From the NCBI GenBank assembly GCA_963766295.1, contig CAVXYW010000002.1, positions 1,426,001-1,490,000 of the forward strand: a stretch of DNA of 64,000 nucleotides. The letters run 5' to 3'. Under the pieces are notes generated by a model. It searched no databases. It was not told where the DNA came from and saw only the letters and a program-made list of their open reading frames with translations. The stretch is from JBBDRJ01 sp963766295 (GTDB taxonomy: Bacteria > Actinomycetota > JAICYB01). A program made the translations under genes and the position numbers. Positions 51,397 through 60,839 of the stretch are shown in pieces; position 1 is the first letter of the stretch; the number at the start of each line of letters is the position of its first letter.

Positions 51397-51840
51397 GTGA
51401 CATATAGGATTCGCGCCGCCATGGGGGTCGCGACGGCCGAGATCCACTTATCGACGAAAGGTGACGGCCACGTCCTGGACATCACCGATCAGGTGGCGGA
51501 CGCAGTCGACTCCTCGGGGCTGAAGGCCGGGGTCACTCACCTATTCGTCGTCGGCTCTACCGCAGGCATAACGACGATCGAGTTCGAGCCTGGGTGCGTG
51601 CACGACCTGCAGGAGATGTTCGAACGCATAGCTCCGCGAGATGCGGACTACCTTCACCACGAGCGCTGGGGAGACCACAACGGGCACTCGCACATGCGGG
51701 CATCCCTGCTCGGCCCCCATCTGACCGTCCCGTTCGTGAACGGCAAGCTCACGCTAGGGACGTGGCAGCAGGTGATCTTGGTGGATTTCGACGATCGTCC
51801 TCGCGACCGGACGGTCGTAGTGCAGTCGATCGGCGAGTAG
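51397..51840 (+). CDS. yjbQ: YjbQ/UPF0047 family protein
   Basis: The protein of up to 147 residues has the YjbQ signature: TAGITTIEFEPGCVHDLQEM, HHERWGDHNGHSHMRASLLG with metal-type histidines, and GTWQQVILVDFDDRPRDRTV. Members have weak thiamine-phosphate synthase activity in complementation and an unclear natural role. A GTG at 51397 is used; an ATG at 51421 is the alternative. A TATGAT -10 box and a LexA-like box precede it. Confidence 0.9.
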   Translation: MTYRIRAAMGVATAEIHLSTKGDGHVLDITDQVADAVDSSGLKAGVTHLFVVGSTAGITTIEFEPGCVHDLQEMFERIAPRDADYLHHERWGDHNGHSHMRASLLGPHLTVPFVNGKLTLGTWQQVILVDFDDRPRDRTVVVQSIGE

Positions 51841-52083
51841 CTAGGATTCGGCCTCCACCTCGAGGGCCGGAACTTCCTCCACGTTCTCGGAGGTGTTGCA
51901 CCACCGGCATCTGACTTCCTCAACCGATCGCTCGAGGACCTCTTCCTCGTCGACGGTCAGCAGTCCGCCGAGCGTGTAGTGATAGAAGGAGCGAGATCTC
52001 TTGCGCTCGACGACGTCGAAGCGAGTGAGATTGCCGCACAGCGTGCAGCGATAACGGATGGGCTGATCGGATGCTTCCGTCAT
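51841..52083 (-). CDS. Small double-CxxC zinc-ribbon-like protein
   Basis: The 80-residue protein begins near RYRCTLCGN and has a second pair in VRCRWCNTSENV, so it probably binds one zinc. The middle is rich in charged residues and aromatic side chains. Similar proteins occur in actinobacteria next to oxidoreductases. It follows the DsbA-family gene by three bases. Function unknown. Confidence 0.65.
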   Translation of the reverse strand: MTEASDQPIRYRCTLCGNLTRFDVVERKRSRSFYHYTLGGLLTVDEEEVLERSVEEVRCRWCNTSENVEEVPALEVEAES

Positions 52084-52086
52084 TCG

Positions 52087-52698
52087 CTATCGCAGAAGCG
52101 ACGGCCTCTTCAACTCGTGGATCGTGGGATCTGTGGCAGATGCCCGCACGTTCTTGAAGATCTCGACCGCTCTGTCCCCTTCGGTGACTTCCATGAGCCG
52201 GGTGAAAACGGGAGCCGAGTCCGGGAAGATGAAGGTCGGGACGCCGAAGATCCCAAGCTCCGCCGCTTCTTCGTGGTCGGAGCGTGCGGCTTCGAGCCAC
52301 TTCGGGTTCTCGACGAGCTCGCCGACGACCGCCTCACCGTCGACGCCAACACCGTTGAGGATCTCGGCCGTCACTTCCGGCTTGCCGATCTTCTGGCGGT
52401 CGACGTGCCTCGCATCGAACATCGCCTTCTGATAAGCGAGGAACACGTCGGCCCCTTGAGTCTCGGCCCACTTGGCCGCGGCGGCCGGGATGAGGCCGCG
52501 CTTCTCGGGAGCGCCGGCCCACAGTTCGTCTGCGGAGGCGTCTTCAGGAAGGTTGATGTTCTCGAGCGAGAAGGACTTCCACTCGATGTCGAGGTCCAGA
52601 CCACCGGCCTCCTGAACGTTGCGGATCCAGAAGACGCCGATCCTCGCCCACGGACAAAGGAAGTCGTACCAGACCTTCAACGATTCTTTCGCCACCAC
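52087..52698 (-). CDS. DsbA/FrnE family protein with CPWA motif
   Basis: The 203-residue thioredoxin-fold protein has VWYDFLCPWARIGVF at the start, a helical insertion, and GIFGVPTFIFPDS, the cis-Pro segment, near the end. The redox motif is C-P-W-A instead of C-P-x-C, so it cannot form the usual dithiol and may act with one Cys or as a glutathione/mycothiol-type isomerase relative. Start is a GTG preceded by a G-rich segment. It is followed by the small zinc-ribbon gene. Confidence 0.8.
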   Translation of the reverse strand: MVAKESLKVWYDFLCPWARIGVFWIRNVQEAGGLDLDIEWKSFSLENINLPEDASADELWAGAPEKRGLIPAAAAKWAETQGADVFLAYQKAMFDARHVDRQKIGKPEVTAEILNGVGVDGEAVVGELVENPKWLEAARSDHEEAAELGIFGVPTFIFPDSAPVFTRLMEVTEGDRAVEIFKNVRASATDPTIHELKRPSLLR

Positions 52699-52776
52699 TC
52701 ACCCCCGGATCGACGTGGACCTACTCACTAGGAACCGTAGCACCGGGCAGCCACTTCCCCCATGTCCGAACGAGGC

Positions 52777-52804
52777 TTGACCTAGAACATATGTTCGCTA
52801 TCTT
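52777..52804 (+). promoter_or_regulatory. SOS promoter with LexA box between -35 and -10
   Basis: TTGACC (52777-52782) and TATCTT (52799-52804) are 16 bases apart, and AGAACATATGTTCG (52784-52797), one base from the LexA consensus with a perfect 12-base core palindrome, fills the spacer. The -10 ends six bases before the ATG at 52811, so the mRNA is probably leaderless and LexA-repressed. Confidence 0.8.
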
Positions 52805-52810
52805 GGTCGG

Positions 52811-54490
52811 ATGCCTCAGCGCTCCCTCTTCTCCGGCGCAAAAGAGAACAGGCCGCTGGCGGCGCCGAGGCAGAGACCGATCGCCGGCATCGGCGACGAG
52901 ATGGAGATCCCGCTCCATGAAGTGACCTTCTGCGCCGTCGACCTCGAGACGACATCGGTCTCGAGCAAGACCGGCGAGATCGTCGAGATCGGCGCACTCA
53001 AGGCGCGCGGAGGTGAGGTCCTCGGGACGTTCCAAACCTTCGTAAAGCCTTCCGTCGATCTTCCGGTTGAGATCCAGTTGCTGACCGGCATCACTCCTAC
53101 ACATCTCGTCGACGCTCTCCCACTACCGGCCGTGCTTCCGGCCTTTGTCGAGTTCTCGGCCCGGACGGTTTTCGTCGCACACAACGCGCGCTTCGACAAG
53201 TCTTTCCTCGATGCAGCGTGTCGCAAGCTCGATTACGAGGACGACACCTTTGCCATCGTCGACACCGCACGTTTGGCGCGACGCCTGCTTCGTGACGAGG
53301 TGCGCAACTGCCGGCTGCAAACGCTGGCCGCACACTTCCACACGCCGCACAAGCCGAACCACCGCGCCTTCCCGGACGCGGCTGCTTGTCTCGAAGTTCT
53401 CTGGTCGTTGCTGGAACGTGCATCGGCTTACGGCGTTACAACCTTGGCCGATCTGCTTCAGATCCAAAGCGTCAGATCCAACCCGCACTTCGAAAAGGTA
53501 AAGCTCGCGCGAACTCTGCCTCGCGAACGAGGCGTTTACATGTTCGAGAACATCCGCAGGGAGATCATCTACGTCGGCAAAGCTGCGGATCTTCGCGCGC
53601 GCGTCCGTTCCTACTTCTCGTCGGACGAACGCAAACGCATGGGCGATCTGAGAGCCGAGGTCGCGTCGGTGCGCGTCCTGCTGTGCGAAACGGACGTCGA
53701 AGCGTCCGCGTTGGAGGCTCGGCTCATCGAGCGGTACAAGCCGCGTTACAACCGAGCCGGAGTTCGCCGACGGCCGCCCGTGTACCTGAAGCTCACCAAC
53801 GAGCGCCATCCCCGTTTCGCGACGAGCAAGGAACCAAAGGAGGACGGATCCGTATCGATCGGACCGTTTCCGTCAATGGGGCGCGCTCGCGCCACGGCCT
53901 CGACTTTGTCCGGATTGTTCGGACTTCGAACATGCACGCTCAAGCTCAACGGTCAGGCGATGCAGCCGTGCGCCCTTTACGACCTCGGGACTTGTCATGG
54001 GCCGTGCACGGCGCAAGAGGAGGACGTCGCCGCGCACGACGCTGCAGCCGAGAAACTGCGCGACGATCTCGGCGACGGGCTCCGAGATGCGCGCGAACGG
54101 ATGGCCGGCAAGCTCGAAGCCCTAGCTTCGGCTCAGCGCTTCGAGGAAGCCGGCGCCCACCGGGACGCCTTCGATGACCTTGTGCGAACCGTTGATCGTG
54201 CTGGACGCCTAACCGCTATAAGGGCGGCCGGGCGTGTCCTCATAGACACGCCCGGCGGCCCCGTCGCCATCAACGACGGACTTATCGACCGCCGAGATCC
54301 AAAACCCGCCGTCTCCGACGTCCGGGTCTTGGATCTCGCCCTCGCTCTGTCGACGGCGGGGCTTGGTGAGCGGCAGGCCATCGCCGCCTGGCTCGAGCGT
54401 GCCGACGACATCCGACTGGTCGATTCCGACCAGCCGCTGGCCTTCCCGTGGCCTCGTCCCGAGCCTTTGGAGACGATCGAGATTCACTAA
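52811..54490 (+). CDS. DEDDh exonuclease-GIY-YIG (UvrC/Cho-like) repair protein
   Basis: The 559-residue protein joins a DnaQ-type 3'-5' exonuclease (about 40-195: FCAVDLETTSV, LTGITPTHL, FVAHNARFDKSFLD, HRAFPDAAACLEVL) to a GIY-YIG nuclease domain (about 240-320: ERGVYMFENIRREIIYVGKA, LRARVRSYF) and a UvrC-like central region with clustered cysteines (RTCTLKLNG, CALYDLGTCHGPC). The UvrC C-terminal RNase H-like domain is absent. This fusion is known in mycobacteria as an SOS-induced repair nuclease. The upstream LexA box supports that role here. Confidence 0.92.
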   Translation: MPQRSLFSGAKENRPLAAPRQRPIAGIGDEMEIPLHEVTFCAVDLETTSVSSKTGEIVEIGALKARGGEVLGTFQTFVKPSVDLPVEIQLLTGITPTHLVDALPLPAVLPAFVEFSARTVFVAHNARFDKSFLDAACRKLDYEDDTFAIVDTARLARRLLRDEVRNCRLQTLAAHFHTPHKPNHRAFPDAAACLEVLWSLLERASAYGVTTLADLLQIQSVRSNPHFEKVKLARTLPRERGVYMFENIRREIIYVGKAADLRARVRSYFSSDERKRMGDLRAEVASVRVLLCETDVEASALEARLIERYKPRYNRAGVRRRPPVYLKLTNERHPRFATSKEPKEDGSVSIGPFPSMGRARATASTLSGLFGLRTCTLKLNGQAMQPCALYDLGTCHGPCTAQEEDVAAHDAAAEKLRDDLGDGLRDARERMAGKLEALASAQRFEEAGAHRDAFDDLVRTVDRAGRLTAIRAAGRVLIDTPGGPVAINDGLIDRRDPKPAVSDVRVLDLALALSTAGLGERQAIAAWLERADDIRLVDSDQPLAFPWPRPEPLETIEIH

Positions 54491-54549
54491 AGATCGCTCT
54501 CGGCGCTCACGAGAGGGGCAACAACTGCCGAAAACCCCTCGGAGAGCCC

Positions 54550-54578
54550 TCAACAAACGGGATTTCGCAGAGTACAAT
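54550..54578 (+). promoter_or_regulatory. Promoter of the sigma factor gene
   Basis: TCAACA (54550-54555) and TACAAT (54573-54578) are 17 bases apart, giving a leader of about 35 bases with AAGGAA before the TTG start. The -10 matches the primary sigma factor consensus closely. Confidence 0.65.
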
Positions 54579-54619
54579 TACGGGCCGCCTCACACGGGCC
54601 CCCGAGCAAGGAACCGGTT

Positions 54620-55909
<1,290 letters not shown>

Positions 55910-55916
55910 CCAACTG

Positions 55917-55935
55917 AGACCTGGTTCACAGGTCT
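55917..55935 (+). terminator. Hairpin just after sigA
   Basis: AGACCTG (55917-55923) and CAGGTCT (55929-55935) form a perfect 7-bp stem with a 5-base loop, starting eight bases after the sigA stop. The T-run is poor (TCTTCGTG), so termination may be weak or factor-assisted. Confidence 0.5.
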
Positions 55936-56017
55936 TCGTGACGCCCGTCATAGCCGCTGTTTCCGCTCGCTGCGATGCTGCCGTCGGTACTGGTCAGGGG
56001 GAATAGAAGTCGCTAGT

Positions 56018-56042
56018 CGCCACGGGAAACTCGCCCGTGGCG
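56018..56042. terminator. Second GC-rich hairpin between convergent genes
   Basis: CGCCACGGG (56018-56026) and CCCGTGGCG (56034-56042) make a perfect 9-bp stem with a 7-base loop. It lies between sigA and the convergent hydrolase-cyclase gene and could end transcription from both sides, although no long T-run is present. Confidence 0.6.
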
Positions 56043-56089
56043 ATTCGCGTTTGCCTCCGGACTCCCTTGGAGGCCGAGTTCCAACGCCG

Positions 56090-57412
56090 CTACGAAACGA
56101 CTTCGTAGAGCTGCCAGGTCCCCGGAACGCCCTTGAGTTCGTGGGAGCCACGCTCCTCGAACCGAAACCCCGCTCCCGCTGCAAGATCGGCAACGGTTCT
56201 CGACAAGAACACTTCGCGAGGACCGGCCCGGTCCATCACCCGGGCTGCCGTGTGCACGGCGATTCCGCCGACATCTCCGTTGGGTCTGAGTTCCAGCTCT
56301 CCGACATGCAGTCCGCAGCGCATATCGACGCCGAGCGCCGGCCCTCCCCGCGCGATGGCGACTGCGGCCCGGACGGCTTGACTCGGCCCGTCGAAGATGG
56401 CGAGGTGACCATCGCCCGTCTGCTTCACGATGCGTCCGTCGCTCTTCTCCACTTCACGCGCGACGAACGAATCGACATCCTCCAGTAACTGAGCCCAGCT
56501 CTCGTCCCCAAGAGCAGCTGCCCGATCCGTGGAGGAAACGATGTCGGTAAAGAGCACGGTCGCAAGCTTCCGATCGCCGGTCACGGGGGCAACTCCACCG
56601 ACAACGAATGTCGCCCACTCGTCGAGGCCGCCGGCTTCGTCCGGAACGTAAAACGTACGTCCAGGCGCTTCGACGAGAATCGCGTTCGGGATGTGCTCAG
56701 CCAAGTAGCGGCTGTGCTCGACCGGTGTATGCATGAGGTCCCCGGTGAAATACACAAGCGTCGGCACGTTGATCTTCGGAAGAACCTGGCGGACGTCAGC
56801 CGCGGCCATTGCGCGTACCATCGCTTCCGCGGTCGCGGGACTAGCTGCCAGCCGCTCGCGGCGCGCACAGATCTCGATCAAAGTCGCATCTCCGCCCAGA
56901 GCCGGAGCAAGCTGCGCAGTTATCGCTCCGGTCCCCCAGTTCTCGCCGATGTGGGTGGCCAGTCCGTCCATCTCTTCAGCGGTGAATCCCATCGGATAGT
57001 CATCGGCACGTGTACCGCGTGCGGAACTGTTGGCGAGAGTGAGCCTTAGTGTGCGTTCGGGATGCGTGGCGGCGAACAGCATGGCCGCCCCGCCCGATGA
57101 TCCCTCTCCTGTTATCACCACACGTTCAGCACCGGCTTCGTCCAACACTGCGAGCATGTCGGTCACGTAATCTTCGAGGCGCGACAGTCGTTCATGTGGG
57201 ACGGGGTCCGATGAGCCCAGGCCTCTCCGATCAAGACAAATGGACCGCCCCAGCGACAGTAGGAAGCGCTTGAATCTCGTGTGCGCAGGATGGTCCCACA
57301 GACCCTCGAGAGAGGAGCCGAACTCCGGGAGGAAGAGATGTACCAGGTCGCCCTCACCAAGGATCTCGTAGGCGATGCCGAACCCGTCTGTGGTCTTGGA
57401 GTAACGAATCAT
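56090..57412 (-). CDS. Alpha/beta hydrolase-class III adenylate cyclase fusion
   Basis: The 440-residue protein begins with an alpha/beta hydrolase domain (about 1-255; nucleophile elbow TGEGSSGGAAM, Asp/His candidates later) and ends with a class III nucleotide cyclase domain (about 265-435): VLFTDIVSSTDRAAALGDES with the metal Asp, KQTGDGHLAIFDGPS with the second Asp, and GGIAVHTAARVMDRAG. Fusions of this type are known in mycobacteria and other actinobacteria, where the hydrolase may act as the sensor. Start is an ATG. Confidence 0.9.
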   Translation of the reverse strand: MIRYSKTTDGFGIAYEILGEGDLVHLFLPEFGSSLEGLWDHPAHTRFKRFLLSLGRSICLDRRGLGSSDPVPHERLSRLEDYVTDMLAVLDEAGAERVVITGEGSSGGAAMLFAATHPERTLRLTLANSSARGTRADDYPMGFTAEEMDGLATHIGENWGTGAITAQLAPALGGDATLIEICARRERLAASPATAEAMVRAMAAADVRQVLPKINVPTLVYFTGDLMHTPVEHSRYLAEHIPNAILVEAPGRTFYVPDEAGGLDEWATFVVGGVAPVTGDRKLATVLFTDIVSSTDRAAALGDESWAQLLEDVDSFVAREVEKSDGRIVKQTGDGHLAIFDGPSQAVRAAVAIARGGPALGVDMRCGLHVGELELRPNGDVGGIAVHTAARVMDRAGPREVFLSRTVADLAAGAGFRFEERGSHELKGVPGTWQLYEVVS

Positions 57413-57469
57413 GAGCCAGCCTTGCTCGCATCAGCGACTCAAGCAACTGGCTCGCTAAACTCGCGACTT

Positions 57470-58030
57470 ATGTCCGAGGTCGTGCGACTTCAGAAGCTGA
57501 TCGATCACGCCTTCACTGCCAGTCGCTGGCACGTGCAGGGCCTGACCGACGATGAGTTCTTCTACGAACCGGCCGAGGAGTGCTGGGGTGTTTGGCGGTT
57601 CGGTGCGGCTCCGCGGAAGCACGTTCTCGGCACCGGTGACTTCGTCGTCGACGAACACGGTCCGGACAAACCATTGGTTCCCACGATCGGGTGGCGTCTA
57701 CTGCATATGGCTGTCTGGACGGATATCTACCGCGAGTGGACGTTCGGAGTCCGTCGTCCCAGAGCAGAGGAATTCGACTATCCGGGCGGCGCGGCCGATG
57801 CGGTTGCCTGGTTGGAGCGCGCACAAGCAGCCTTCGCGAAGAACGTTCACGCGATGAACGAGAAGGACGTCGATGATCCACGTCCCACGCACTACGGCAA
57901 GAAGCGCACGGCCGGCGACCTCGTTTGGGACATCGCGATCGAGCACACGCACCACGGAGCTGAGATCGGCTTGATCCGTGATCTGATCCGGGGACGGGCA
58001 CGGGACGATTGGTATCCCGGGCCATGGTGA
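57470..58030 (+). CDS. DinB family protein
   Basis: The 186-residue protein fits the DinB four-helix fold with metal histidines: LIDHAFTASRWHVQGL, TIGWRLLHMAVW and AIEHTHHGAEIGLIRDLIRG. Many members are metal-dependent thiol transferases, including mycothiol-dependent enzymes. The ATG at 57470 follows a TAAACT -10 box (57456-57461) by eight bases, so the mRNA may be leaderless. It overlaps the methyltransferase start. Confidence 0.85.
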   Translation: MSEVVRLQKLIDHAFTASRWHVQGLTDDEFFYEPAEECWGVWRFGAAPRKHVLGTGDFVVDEHGPDKPLVPTIGWRLLHMAVWTDIYREWTFGVRRPRAEEFDYPGGAADAVAWLERAQAAFAKNVHAMNEKDVDDPRPTHYGKKRTAGDLVWDIAIEHTHHGAEIGLIRDLIRGRARDDWYPGPW

Positions 58031-58860
58031 CGTCGATGGACCCCCCGGGCCATTGGGATTTTCCTGGGGCCGTCGGCAGTGACGCCTACGAGCGACAGCG
58101 CAGATCCTTCGAGGACGTTGCCGAGGCTTACGACCGTTACCGCCCCGGATATCCACTCGAACTCTTCGGCGACATCCGTACCTTCGCCGATCTCGCTCCC
58201 GACGACCGAATCCTCGAGATCGGGTGCGGCACGGGCCGAGCAACGGTTCCGTTGGCGTCCTGGGGCAACCCTCTGCTCGCCATCGAGCCGGCCCCGGCCA
58301 TGGCCGACATAGCTCGTGCGCAGGTCGACTCATTTCAGAACGCCGAAGTCAGAACCGCACGCTTCGAGGACGGCGTTCAGAGCGGCGCGTTCGGATTAAT
58401 CGCGTGCGCTCAGGCCTGGCACTGGCTGGATCCGAAGACGCGAGTCGAACGCGTTGCCGACGCACTCTACGCACATGGAGCCGCGGCCTTGATCGGCAAC
58501 GTTCAGGTAGTTCCCGACGACAACCGCGCCTTCTGGGAACAAGTGCAGGACGTCTACATCAAGCACACGCCCGGCATGGAACATCAGGGCCCGTTTAGGA
58601 AGCCGGACGAACGCCCGGAACACCCACTCGCGGGATCCGATCTGTTTGTCGATCTCGAACAGATCGGCCATCCATGGCATTGGACGCTGAACACCGAGGA
58701 TTACCTCGGCCTGTGCGCAACTCACTCGGGAAAGGCGGCTTTAGACCCGGAAACGCGGGCACGCCTATTCGCAGGTATCGCAGAACTCATAGACGCTGAG
58801 TTCAACGGCCATGTCACCGAGCACTACGTCACCATGGCCAGCCTCGCGCGTCGCGCTTAA
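58024..58860 (+). CDS. Class I SAM-dependent methyltransferase
   Basis: The 278-residue protein has the Rossmann methyltransferase motifs: ILEIGCGTGRATVPLASWG (SAM binding), LAIEPAPAMADIAR and LIACAQAWHWLD. FEDVAEAYDRYRPGYPLELF at the N-terminus is typical of the YcgJ/SmtA-like small-molecule methyltransferases. Substrate unknown. Start at the ATG (58024) or the GTG (58027); either overlaps the DinB stop. Confidence 0.9.
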   Translation: MVTSMDPPGHWDFPGAVGSDAYERQRRSFEDVAEAYDRYRPGYPLELFGDIRTFADLAPDDRILEIGCGTGRATVPLASWGNPLLAIEPAPAMADIARAQVDSFQNAEVRTARFEDGVQSGAFGLIACAQAWHWLDPKTRVERVADALYAHGAAALIGNVQVVPDDNRAFWEQVQDVYIKHTPGMEHQGPFRKPDERPEHPLAGSDLFVDLEQIGHPWHWTLNTEDYLGLCATHSGKAALDPETRARLFAGIAELIDAEFNGHVTEHYVTMASLARRA

Positions 58861-58871
58861 CGCGACGCGTC

Positions 58872-59318
58872 CTACCCGTTTGGCGGTGCCTGGCTGATCC
58901 CCGCGAGGACCGACTTCGGCGCCATATCCACGGCCAGATCGCCGATCGTGACGATCCCCACAGGTGCGCCGCCCCTCTCCACAACGGGGAGACGACGCAA
59001 CGCGCGGTCCCGCATGATCTGCGCAGCTTCGGTCTCGGTCGTTGACGGGGTTACCGTGACGAGATCGTTCGAGCAGAACTCACTTATCGAACTCAGCTCG
59101 GACCTCGGCTCGGCCAAGTAGCGAACAACCAGGTCACGATCAGTGGCGATCCCGCAGAGCCGCTGGCCGTCGGTCACCAATACGTCACCGATGTCTCGGT
59201 CGCGCATGAGACGTGCAACCTCATCCACTCGCGTCTCCCGGTCGACGATGATCGGATCCGGAGTCATGACGTCGCCGATCTTCCGATCACCGTTACCGTT
59301 GCCCTTGCTCCTCGCCAC
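58872..59318 (-). CDS. Tandem CBS domain protein
   Basis: The 148-residue protein consists of two CBS motifs: IGDVMTPDPIIVDRETRVDE ... DVLVTDGQRLCGIATDRDLV, and NDLVTVTPSTTETEAAQIMR ... RRLPVVERGGAPVGIVTIGD. CBS pairs bind adenine nucleotides or similar ligands and act as sensors or stress proteins. GGAGG precedes the GTG start. The next gene in the minus direction encodes a CsbD-like stress protein upstream of it. Confidence 0.93.
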   Translation of the reverse strand: MARSKGNGNGDRKIGDVMTPDPIIVDRETRVDEVARLMRDRDIGDVLVTDGQRLCGIATDRDLVVRYLAEPRSELSSISEFCSNDLVTVTPSTTETEAAQIMRDRALRRLPVVERGGAPVGIVTIGDLAVDMAPKSVLAGISQAPPNG

Positions 59319-59366
59319 TGTTGTCCTCCTTCTCGTCGGTCCGAAACGACGTTTGGTCGGACGCTT

Positions 59367-59849
59367 CTACTGACGGTCCGCAACCTTGCGATGGGTGTCC
59401 GCCTTCTTCTCGTGAGCCTCGGCCTTCGCTTCGTGCCTGGCGGCCGCGCCCTCGTCCTTGCCGCGTTCCTTCTGTTCGCGCCCTTCGGCTTCCTTCTCTT
59501 CGGAGCGCCCCACCTTGCCCGCGAATTCCTTCGCAGCACCCTTCACCGTCTCTGCAGCGGCGCGGGTGGCCGAAGGGTCGTCGCCGGGGGCGTTGCGCTT
59601 GGCGCCCGACGTCTTGCCCTGGTGAACACGCTGTTTGCTCTCGTGGGCCCGGGCCTCAGCCTGCCGAGCAGCAGCCTTGATCTCTTCCTCGACCGAACGT
59701 AGGCGCTCATCTCCGGCCTTCTCGAGGCTGCGTCCTCGGTCTTTCAGCCGCTCATTGGAAGCCAATGTGCCGGCGAACTCAAGCGCCAGCCCGGCTGCCT
59801 TTTCACCAAAACCACGAGCGAACTCGCGAACATCGTTTGTGCGCAGCAT
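59367..59849 (-). CDS. CsbD-like, highly charged stress protein
   Basis: The 160-residue protein is mostly helical and rich in Glu, Lys, Ala and Arg. The segment KGAAKEFAGKVGRSEEKEAE followed by GREQKERGK fits the CsbD pattern; the N-terminal part has GEKAAGLALEFAGTLASNER. CsbD-like proteins accumulate in general stress. GAGGAGG precedes the ATG. It is just upstream of the CBS gene and may share its promoter. Confidence 0.6.
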   Translation of the reverse strand: MLRTNDVREFARGFGEKAAGLALEFAGTLASNERLKDRGRSLEKAGDERLRSVEEEIKAAARQAEARAHESKQRVHQGKTSGAKRNAPGDDPSATRAAAETVKGAAKEFAGKVGRSEEKEAEGREQKERGKDEGAAARHEAKAEAHEKKADTHRKVADRQ

Positions 59850-59937
59850 GAGAACCTCCTCTTTTCCAACGGGATATACCTCAGCTACCCGTCGGCGGAG
59901 GCGCTCAAACGAGCGTTCTTACCTGCGCAGATGCGCG

Positions 59938-60795
59938 CTATTTCACCTCAAACTTCTGTTGCATGCCTAGCGAGAAGTGCGGTGCGCCGTCCTTGGTTAG
60001 ATCGGACACGAAGCACATCGCGGAGTATTGTCCCGGCGGCAAGTCAGGGTTAACCCATGCGCTTTGACCCGGACCGATCGGGCTGGTGGAAACCGGGATT
60101 GTGAAAGGCGGAGGCCCGGCAGGACGTTCCGTTCCAGGCGGCGCGGTGATCGCAGCCAACGCCTCGTCGATCGTCTTGCCTTCCATAGCGCCGATGACGA
60201 CGAGCTCGTGCGGCTGTTGTCCGACGTTCGAGAACTTGACCGTTCCGTCCCAAACTGTGGGCAGCGTGAAACTCATCTCTGTGCCGGTTGATTCGTAGTC
60301 AGCTTCCGGCGGCGCGGGCTGCTCATCGGCGGCTGACTCGGTCACTTCGAAGTCCGAGGCCATCCCCAGCGCGAGGTGAGACGTTCCCTCCCCATCGGGA
60401 ATCTCGCAGAACAATGCGTAAGTGCCGGGCGCAAGATCGACGATTACATTGCCGGTCCCACCGGGCCCTGCGACCGGGCCGCCGGCGAACTCACCGAAAC
60501 TGCGCCAACTAAGCTTCTGGGCTTTCTCCGCAGCGATCATCTTGGCTGCGTCTTGCCCCTCATTGAGTTTGTAAAGGAGCGCCTGATGAGGCTCGGCGCC
60601 GTTGTTCGCGATCGACATGGACACGGCACCCGCGCCCACGCTGGTCGGTCCTTCTAGCTTGTAGTCGGTGGCAACGATGCCAAGGGACCTAGGCTGAACC
60701 GTCTCGCCCGCCTGTTCACCTTCACCTTCGCTATCGCACGCTGCGAAAGCAGTAACCATCAGTAATGCCGCAGCCAGAACGATGAAGCGTCGCAC
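59938..60795 (-). CDS. Lipoprotein with two cupredoxin-like domains
   Basis: The 285-residue protein starts at a GTG with VRRFIVLAAALLMVTAFAAC, a lipoprotein signal. Two similar domains follow. Each has a possible type 1 copper set: His in AEPHQALLYKL then Cys, His and Met in YALFCEIPDGEGTSHLALGM; and His in QQPHELVVIG then the same order in AMCFVSDLTKDGAPHFSLGM. The H-x4-M spacing fits plastocyanin-like sites. It may carry electrons or store copper outside the membrane. AAAGGAA precedes the GTG. Confidence 0.75.
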   Translation of the reverse strand: MRRFIVLAAALLMVTAFAACDSEGEGEQAGETVQPRSLGIVATDYKLEGPTSVGAGAVSMSIANNGAEPHQALLYKLNEGQDAAKMIAAEKAQKLSWRSFGEFAGGPVAGPGGTGNVIVDLAPGTYALFCEIPDGEGTSHLALGMASDFEVTESAADEQPAPPEADYESTGTEMSFTLPTVWDGTVKFSNVGQQPHELVVIGAMEGKTIDEALAAITAPPGTERPAGPPPFTIPVSTSPIGPGQSAWVNPDLPPGQYSAMCFVSDLTKDGAPHFSLGMQQKFEVK

Positions 60796-60839
60796 GCCGA
60801 TTCCTTTCGCTAGGGACCCGCCGGGCAAACTACACCTTC

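Noticed and set aside
55917..55935. Hairpin after sigA as a tRNA T-arm (GTTCA loop)
   Set aside because: No acceptor or anticodon arm is found around it; it is better explained as a terminator-like stem.
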